Of a stretch of 9,434 nt of DNA, positions 4,932 to 9,434 are shown piece after piece. The stretch lies in the NCBI GenBank assembly GCA_018817035.1, contig JAHIUV010000223.1:1-9434 (forward strand), written 5' to 3'. Within the stretch, counting starts at the first letter, position 1. Every line of letters starts with the position of its first letter. Made by a program: the position numbers and the translations under genes. A model generated the notes under the pieces. The model was not told the DNA's origin and searched no databases. It was given only the letters and a program-made list of their open reading frames with translations. The stretch is from Candidatus Omnitrophota bacterium (GTDB taxonomy: Bacteria > Omnitrophota > Gorgyraeia > Gorgyraeales > Gorgyraeaceae).

Positions 4932-5666
4932 GTGGTAAAGAGGAAGATCGTAAATATAGATGAAGATAAATGTACCGGATGTGGGCTTTGCATACCTAAT
5001 TGCCATGAGGGCGCGCTTAAGATAGTGGACGGAAAGGCAAAACTCGTCAAAGAGATATATTGCGACGGATTAGGGGCGTGCCTTGGGCACTGTCCCGAAG
5101 GCGCTATATCCATAGAGGAAAGAGAGGCTGAAGGCTTTGACGAGCAGGCGGCAAAGAAACACAATAAAGAATTAGAGAAAGAGAAAAAGCCAGATCTTCC
5201 TTGCGGATGCCCCGGCACAGCGGTAAAGACTTTAAAGGCTGGAGACTCGAAGCCGAAGGCTGGAGGGAAAGGAAAAACAGAGTCGGAACTTGGTAATTGG
5301 CCTGTGCAGTTAATGTTGGTTCCCGTAGAAGCGCCATATTTAAAAGGAGCTGACCTGCTAATAGCCGCTGACTGCGTGGGATTTTCATATCCTGACTTTC
5401 ACAGGGATTTTCTTAAAGGCAGGGTTTTGCTGGTAGGCTGTCCAAAACTTGACGCTGCGACAATATATGAAGAGAAACTGGCTGAGATTTTCAAATTGAA
5501 CGATATAAAAAGCGTAACATTGTTACATATGGAGGTCCCATGCTGTTTTGGCATGAGCCGGATAATCAAGGAAGCCTTGAGATCGTCCGGGAAAAAAGTA
5601 CCTGTTCAAGAAGTAATTATAGGTGTTAAAGGAGATATAAAAAATACAAATAACATAGACGAATAA
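4932..5666 (+). CDS. Two-cluster 4Fe-4S ferredoxin-like protein with Cys-rich C-terminal domain
   Basis: The start chosen is GTG 4932, two bases after the rrf2 stop, with GAGAGG (4921-4926) as ribosome binding site. An upstream in-frame ATG at 4836 would overlap rrf2 by 94 bases and add a tail translated from rrf2 sequence. The 244-residue product begins with a ferredoxin module. Cys14-17-20-24 (CTGCGLCIPNC) and Cys44-50-54 (CDGLGACLGHCP) suggest two 4Fe-4S clusters, the second with an unusual wide spacing. After a charged linker (~65-120) comes a C-terminal domain of about 120 residues with Cys91 and Cys93 before it and Cys148 (AADCVGFSYPDFH), Cys170 (VGCPKLDAA) and Cys204-Cys205 (EVPCCFGM) inside it. 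I do not know a characterised function. Its position beside hcp suggests electron supply to the hybrid cluster protein, which is inference. Confidence 0.85.
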   Translation: MVKRKIVNIDEDKCTGCGLCIPNCHEGALKIVDGKAKLVKEIYCDGLGACLGHCPEGAISIEEREAEGFDEQAAKKHNKELEKEKKPDLPCGCPGTAVKTLKAGDSKPKAGGKGKTESELGNWPVQLMLVPVEAPYLKGADLLIAADCVGFSYPDFHRDFLKGRVLLVGCPKLDAATIYEEKLAEIFKLNDIKSVTLLHMEVPCCFGMSRIIKEALRSSGKKVPVQEVIIGVKGDIKNTNNIDE

Positions 5667-5678
5667 AATAAAGCACGC

Positions 5679-5692
5679 TTTAGTGTACTAAA
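5679..5692. promoter_or_regulatory. Short palindrome ahead of hcp
   Basis: TTTAGT (5679-5684) and ACTAAA (5687-5692) are exact inverses around GT. The site sits in the 37-base gap before hcp, abutting the ribosome binding site AAAGGAG (5691-5697). It shares TAGT and ACTA half-elements with the rrf2 operator, but in the opposite order. Regulatory meaning is uncertain. Confidence 0.35.
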
Positions 5693-5703
5693 AGGAGAAT
5701 AAT

Positions 5704-6993
5704 ATGTTTTGTTATCAATGTGAACAGACGGCTGGCGGTAAGGGATGTACCAAGATAGGTGTCTGCGGCAAAAACGAAGACGTGCAAAGCCTGCAAGATA
5801 TTTTACTTTTCGGGCTTAAAGGCATAGCGGCATACGCGTATCATGCGAGAGAATTAGGGGCTATAGATAAAAGCGTAGACGCTTTTATGCACGAGGCGTT
5901 ATTTAAGACAGTGACTAATGTAAGTTTTGACCTGAACCAGTATCTGGAGATGGTTTTAAAATGCGGGGAAATCAATATTAAAGTAATGGAACTTCTTGAT
6001 AAGGCGCATACGCAGAGATTCGGCAACCCAGTGCCTACGGAAGTGGAGACAGGGACTAGAAAAGGCCCGGGCATACTTATTACCGGCCACGATCTTTTGG
6101 ACCTTTATGAATTATTAAAGCAGACAGAGGGCGCAGGTATTAATATATATACACACAGTGAAATGCTTCCCGCGCATGGTTATCCTGAGCTGAAAAAATT
6201 CAAACATCTTGCCGGAAATTACGGCGGAGCGTGGCAGGAACAGAAAAAGGAATTTAAGGAATTTTCGGGAGTGATCCTTGCTACTACGAATTGCGTTTTG
6301 ATACCACCGGAGAATTCTTACAAAGACAGGTTGTTTACTATAGGTATTACAGGCGTGCCCGGGGCTCTCCATGTTAAAAACAGGGATTTTTCCGCGTTGA
6401 TAGAAAAGGCAAAGTTTTTACCGGAATTGGAAGATGCACCCGGCAAGAAGATAATGACGGGTTTCCACCATACAGCTGTGCTGGGGTTGGCTGATAAAAT
6501 AGTCGGCGCTGTAAAAGCAGGAAAGATCAGGCATTTCTTTTTGATAGGAGGGTGCGACGGAGCAAAACCCGGAAGGAATTATTATACAGAATTCGCGGAA
6601 TCAGTGCCTAAAGATTGTGTAATACTCACGCTTGCCTGTGGAAAGTACCGTTTTAATAAACTTGATTTCGGAAATATAGAAGGCATCCCAAGGCTCCTGG
6701 ATGTAGGGCAGTGCAATAACGCGTATTCAGCCATACAAATAGCAATGGCGCTGGCGCAGGCTTTCAAGACAGACGTTAACGGTTTACCGCTGACACTGGT
6801 GCTTTCATGGTTCGAACAGAAAGCAGTTGCAATACTTTTATCGTTGTTGTATCTTGGTATAAAAGGCATGTACATAGGCCCGACACCGCCAGCTTTTATA
6901 TCAGGCAATGTATTTAAGATATTACAGGAAAAATTCGACTTAAGGTTAACAGGAGATCCCAAAAAGGACCTGGAAGCCGCGTTAAATAAATAA
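5704..6993 (+). CDS. hcp: Hybrid cluster protein Hcp, class III (short form)
   Basis: Hcp (hydroxylamine reductase or NO reductase, historically prismane protein) is a cytoplasmic Fe-S enzyme protecting anaerobes against nitrosative stress. At 429 residues it matches the short class III form of thermophiles and archaea, which lacks one helical bundle of the ~550-residue enzymes. The N-terminal cluster ligands are Cys3, Cys6, Cys15 and Cys21 (C-x2-C-x8-C-x5-C). All hybrid-cluster ligands are present in family context: His129 (TGHDLLDLYE), Glu153 (THSEMLPAHGYP), Cys197 (ATTNC), Cys284 (GGCDGAKPGRNYYTEF, the expected persulfide Cys), Cys312 (LACGKYRFN), Cys337 (GQCNNAYSA), Glu371 and Lys373 (WFEQKAV). 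The start has AAAGGAG (5691-5697). No hcr reductase gene follows; the upstream ferredoxin-like protein may take its place. Identity is secure. Confidence 0.96.
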   Translation: MFCYQCEQTAGGKGCTKIGVCGKNEDVQSLQDILLFGLKGIAAYAYHARELGAIDKSVDAFMHEALFKTVTNVSFDLNQYLEMVLKCGEINIKVMELLDKAHTQRFGNPVPTEVETGTRKGPGILITGHDLLDLYELLKQTEGAGINIYTHSEMLPAHGYPELKKFKHLAGNYGGAWQEQKKEFKEFSGVILATTNCVLIPPENSYKDRLFTIGITGVPGALHVKNRDFSALIEKAKFLPELEDAPGKKIMTGFHHTAVLGLADKIVGAVKAGKIRHFFLIGGCDGAKPGRNYYTEFAESVPKDCVILTLACGKYRFNKLDFGNIEGIPRLLDVGQCNNAYSAIQIAMALAQAFKTDVNGLPLTLVLSWFEQKAVAILLSLLYLGIKGMYIGPTPPAFISGNVFKILQEKFDLRLTGDPKKDLEAALNK

Positions 6994-7012
6994 TACCGAA
7001 AGGATAAGGCCT

Positions 7013-7705
7013 ATGGATCTTAATATTCTCCATAATATAAGTTACGGTATGTATGTGGTCAGCTCAAACAAGGGAGATGCTTTGAACGGCCAGATAGCCA
7101 ATACCTTGTTCCAGATAACAAGTGAGCCTGTGACCATAGCTGTCAGCATAAACAAGGGCAATTTGACCCATGAGTTTATAGAATCAAGCGGCAGGTTTTC
7201 AGCGTCTGTATTAGCGCAATCCGCGCCTCTTAGTTTTATAGGAAACTTTGGTTTTAAATCCGGCAGGGATGGGGATAAGTTTAACGGAGTTAAAATCAAA
7301 AAACTTGCTTCCGGATGCCCTGTGGCTCTTGATCATGCCATAGGTTATATAGAGGCAGAAGTAATAAATAAGATAGATTGCGGGACACATACTCTTTTTA
7401 TAGGGAAAATGTCAGAATCCGCTATGCTCAATACTGATATACCCATGACATATAATTATTACCATCAGGTAAAACGCGGCACAACGCCCAAAACAGCGCC
7501 TACCTTTATTAAAGATGAAGGCATGGTTGCGGGAGGTACGAAAATGCAGAAATATCGATGTGAGGTTTGTAATTATATTTATGATCCGGCGGCAGGGGAT
7601 CCTGATAACGGCGTCGAGGCGGGCACGGCATTTGAGAATATACCGGATACATGGGTGTGTCCTGTATGCGGCGCCAAGAAAGACCAGTTCGTAAAAGAAG
7701 GGTAG
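7013..7705 (+). CDS. hrb: High-molecular-weight rubredoxin Hrb (flavin reductase-rubredoxin fusion)
   Basis: Residues ~1-155 are a flavin-reductase-like FMN domain (NGQIANTLFQITSEPVTIAV, then HEFIESSGRFSASVLAQ). After a linker, residues ~178-230 are a rubredoxin with Cys183 and Cys186 (CEVCNYIYDP) and Cys216 and Cys219 (WVCPVCGAKKDQF) binding one iron. In Moorella the same fusion takes electrons from NADH and passes them to the flavodiiron protein FprA encoded next door; the identical gene order here supports that role. The ATG is 19 bases after hcp, with AAAGGA (6999-7004) as ribosome binding site. The cytoplasmic soluble protein looks complete at 230 residues. Confidence 0.94.
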   Translation: MDLNILHNISYGMYVVSSNKGDALNGQIANTLFQITSEPVTIAVSINKGNLTHEFIESSGRFSASVLAQSAPLSFIGNFGFKSGRDGDKFNGVKIKKLASGCPVALDHAIGYIEAEVINKIDCGTHTLFIGKMSESAMLNTDIPMTYNYYHQVKRGTTPKTAPTFIKDEGMVAGGTKMQKYRCEVCNYIYDPAAGDPDNGVEAGTAFENIPDTWVCPVCGAKKDQFVKEG

Positions 7706-7721
7706 TTTATTTAGAGGCTAT

Positions 7722-8888
7722 ATGAAAGCTTTAGAGATAAAAAAAGGCGTATATTGGGTCGGGGCCATTGACTGGAAGTTAAGGAATTTTCACGGATACC
7801 TGACGCAAAGAGGTTCTACCTATAACGCGTACCTTATAATAGACGACAAGATAACTCTTGTGGATACCGTAAAGCATTATTTCTTTGATGAGATGCTGGA
7901 GCGCATAAAGGATATAGTAGAACCTTCAAAGATAGACTACATTGTTTCTAATCACACGGAAATGGATCATTCCGGTTGCCTGCCCGGGATGATGGGAATC
8001 GCGAAGAACGCGACGCTTATATGTTCTCCAAACGGGGAAAAAGGGTTAAAACGCCATTTTAAAAAAGACTGGAATTTTAAAGTCGTCAATACCGGGGATT
8101 CAATCAACATAGGCAGGCGCAATTTAAAATTCGTATGCGCGCCAATGGTGCATTGGCCTGATTCAATGGTGACGTATATTCCCGAGGATAAACTTCTATT
8201 GTCCAATGACGCGTTTGGCCAGCATATCGCGTCTGAAGAGCGTTTCAATGATGAGATCGAATGGGATATAGTTAAAAGCGAATCAATGAAATATTACGCT
8301 AATATAGTATTGCCGTACGGCGCGCAGGTGCAGGATGCCCTAAAAGCGGTCGAATCCCTGGATATAGATATGATAGCGCCAAGCCATGGCTTAATATGGC
8401 GCTCCGGGATAAAAGATATCATAGAGGCTTATAAAAAATGGTCCACTAATACCTGCGATGAAAAGGCTGTTATTGCGTACGATACAATGTGGCATACTAC
8501 TGAAAAAATGGCAAATGCTATAAATGACGCGTTTACCGCTAAAGGGATAAAAACCGCGCTTAGAAGTCTCCAGGAATATCACATATCAGATGTAATGGCT
8601 GATATTCTTGAATCTAAATATATATGCATAGGTTCGCCTACGCTTAATAATGGGATAATGCCTACGGTCGCGTCTTTATTGACGTATATGAAAGGCCTTG
8701 CGCCAAAAAACAGGATCGGGATTGCTTTTGGCTCATACGGGTGGGGCGGCCAGAGCGTGGGCGAGATTGAAAAAGCATTTGAAGCGTGCAAATTTCAATT
8801 ACCATTAAAAGACTTAAAGCTCCAATATATACCCGACGAAAAAGAATTAGGCGAATTAAAGCAAAAAATAATAAACGCAATTCCTTAA
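7722..8888 (+). CDS. fprA: Flavodiiron protein FprA (O2/NO reductase)
   Basis: Flavodiiron proteins reduce O2 to water or NO to N2O without releasing reactive intermediates. Residues ~1-245 are the metallo-beta-lactamase-type diiron domain with ligands in order: His78-x-Glu80-x-Asp82 (SNHTEMDHSG), His144 (MVHWPDSM), Asp163 (SNDAFGQH) and His222 (PSHGLIW). Residues ~248-388 form the flavodoxin domain: an FMN phosphate loop at YDTMWHTTEKMA (253-264), then GSPTLNNGIMPTV and the GSYGWGGQS loop (337-345). No C-terminal rubredoxin is present; the upstream Hrb supplies it. The start is 16 bases after hrb with AGAGG (7713-7717). Length (388) is normal for the family. Preference for O2 or NO cannot be read from the sequence. 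Confidence 0.95.
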   Translation: MKALEIKKGVYWVGAIDWKLRNFHGYLTQRGSTYNAYLIIDDKITLVDTVKHYFFDEMLERIKDIVEPSKIDYIVSNHTEMDHSGCLPGMMGIAKNATLICSPNGEKGLKRHFKKDWNFKVVNTGDSINIGRRNLKFVCAPMVHWPDSMVTYIPEDKLLLSNDAFGQHIASEERFNDEIEWDIVKSESMKYYANIVLPYGAQVQDALKAVESLDIDMIAPSHGLIWRSGIKDIIEAYKKWSTNTCDEKAVIAYDTMWHTTEKMANAINDAFTAKGIKTALRSLQEYHISDVMADILESKYICIGSPTLNNGIMPTVASLLTYMKGLAPKNRIGIAFGSYGWGGQSVGEIEKAFEACKFQLPLKDLKLQYIPDEKELGELKQKIINAIP

Positions 8889-8923
8889 CTTCACAACAGT
8901 GCATTGCACTGTTGTGAAGTTAA
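8885..8923. repeat. Perfect 39-bp palindrome overlapping the fprA stop
   Basis: Bases 8885-8903 are the exact inverse of 8905-8923, with a single central T at 8904. As RNA this gives an 18-bp stem with a 3-base loop. The TAA stop of fprA (8886-8888) lies in the left arm. No U-tract follows; instead the strong ribosome binding site AAAGGAGGG (8931-8939) of the rubrerythrin gene comes eight bases later. A stabilising or processing hairpin, a partial attenuator, or a repressor site are possible roles. Confidence 0.85.
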
Positions 8924-8943
8924 GCGGTAAAAAGGAGGGTGGT

Positions 8944-9434
8944 ATGAAATTAAAGGGCAGTAGGACGGAAAAGAATCTTTTGGCGTCTTTCGCAGGGGAA
9001 TCACAGGCGCGGAACCGATATACCTATTTTGCCAGCGCGGCAAAGAAAGAAGGGTACGAGCAGATATCCGCGATATTCCTTGAGACTGCGGAAAACGAAA
9101 AAGAGCACGCAAAGAGGTTTTTTAAGTACTTAGAAGGCGGGGAAGTGGAGATTACTGCTTCATATCCGGCAGGAATCATCGGTAACACGGCGCAGAATCT
9201 TGAGGCCGCGGCTAACGGGGAAAACCTTGAATGGACCAAACTTTATAAGGAAGCCGCTGAGATAGCCAAAGAAGAGGGTTTTGCGGAAATAGCTGATCAA
9301 TTTAAGGAAATATCAGAGGTCGAGGAGGAGCACGAAAAAAGATACAGGAAACTCCTCGCTAACCTTAAAAATAAGTCGGTATTCAAGAAAGAAAAGACCG
9401 TGAAATGGAAATGCCGTAATTGCGGGTATGTGCA
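8944..9434 (+). CDS. rbr: Rubrerythrin (3' end beyond window)
   Basis: Rubrerythrin is a cytoplasmic peroxidase that reduces H2O2 with electrons from rubredoxin-type donors. The 163 residues visible cover the ferritin-like four-helix domain with diiron ligands in family context: Glu19 (AGESQARNRY), Glu52 and His55 (ENEKEH), Glu93 and Glu96 (NGENLEW), Glu127 and His130 (EVEEEHEKRY). The C-terminal rubredoxin-like domain begins at CRNCGY (Cys157, Cys160); its second Cys pair lies past the window end, probably within ~25-30 residues. The ATG follows AAAGGAGGG (8931-8939) and is 55 bases after fprA, with the large palindrome between. It may accept electrons from Hrb. Identity is secure. Confidence 0.95.
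   Translation, partial: MKLKGSRTEKNLLASFAGESQARNRYTYFASAAKKEGYEQISAIFLETAENEKEHAKRFFKYLEGGEVEITASYPAGIIGNTAQNLEAAANGENLEWTKLYKEAAEIAKEEGFAEIADQFKEISEVEEEHEKRYRKLLANLKNKSVFKKEKTVKWKCRNCGYV

Noticed and set aside
8299..8311. Thirteen bases, CTAATATAGTATT, identical to part of the rrf2 operator (4492-4504), inside fprA.
   Set aside because: The matching half lacks the left ATA arm, the stretch encodes normal FprA residues (ANIV), and AT-rich matches of this length can arise by chance. It is not called as an operator.
8885..8923. TTCACAA and TTGTGAA in the fprA-rbr palindrome as an HcpR or CRP/FNR-type box.
   Set aside because: The half-sites are in the opposite order from the CRP/FNR-type TTGTGA-N6-TCACAA arrangement and are too far apart.

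Overview
The window looks like chromosomal DNA of an anaerobic or microaerophilic bacterium. The evidence is a dense block of anaerobe-type oxygen and NO defence genes (Rrf2 regulator, class III hybrid cluster protein, flavin reductase-rubredoxin fusion, flavodiiron protein, rubrerythrin). Most genes are moderately AT-rich, with frequent ATA (Ile) and AGA/AGG (Arg) codons. The lineage cannot be fixed from sequence alone. An uncultured anaerobic phylum such as Omnitrophota, or a clostridial or deltaproteobacterial-type anaerobe, would fit, but this is a guess. All genes are on the + strand.

Region 1 (1-2170) is a tightly overlapping thiamine set: thiM (hydroxyethylthiazole kinase, 5' end cut off by the window), thiE (thiamine-phosphate synthase) and a Thi4-type thiazole synthase. 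ThiM would phosphorylate salvaged thiazole alcohol, Thi4 would make thiazole phosphate de novo, and ThiE would join thiazole phosphate to the pyrimidine moiety. Thi4 has Cys at the position that serves as sulfur donor in the yeast suicide enzyme. ThiE lacks the usual Lys of its QxRxK motif.

Region 2 (2171-4521) is a less settled stretch. A composite inverted-repeat element (2239-2353) is followed by a clear sigma70-type promoter with a palindromic operator-like site and then by a 373-residue class II Fic protein, whose codon use differs from that of its neighbours. Next come tatC, behind a small hairpin, and a second copy of the dispersed repeat, which can fold into a cloverleaf (4387-4450).

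Region 3 (4461-9434) is one probable operon, driven by a near-consensus promoter whose -10 box lies inside a 29-bp near-perfect palindrome. The order is rrf2, a 4Fe-4S protein with a Cys-rich C-terminal domain, hcp, hrb, fprA and rubrerythrin (3' end cut off by the window). A coherent model is that the Fe-S-cluster Rrf2 protein senses NO, O2 or redox state at its own promoter and releases the operon. Hrb would then pass NAD(P)H electrons to the flavodiiron protein, which reduces O2 or NO. Hcp would handle NO or hydroxylamine, possibly fed by the adjacent ferredoxin-like protein, and rubrerythrin would remove peroxide. A perfect 39-bp palindrome separates fprA from the rubrerythrin gene and probably tunes expression of the last gene.

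No tRNA, rRNA, CRISPR array or intact insertion sequence is visible.
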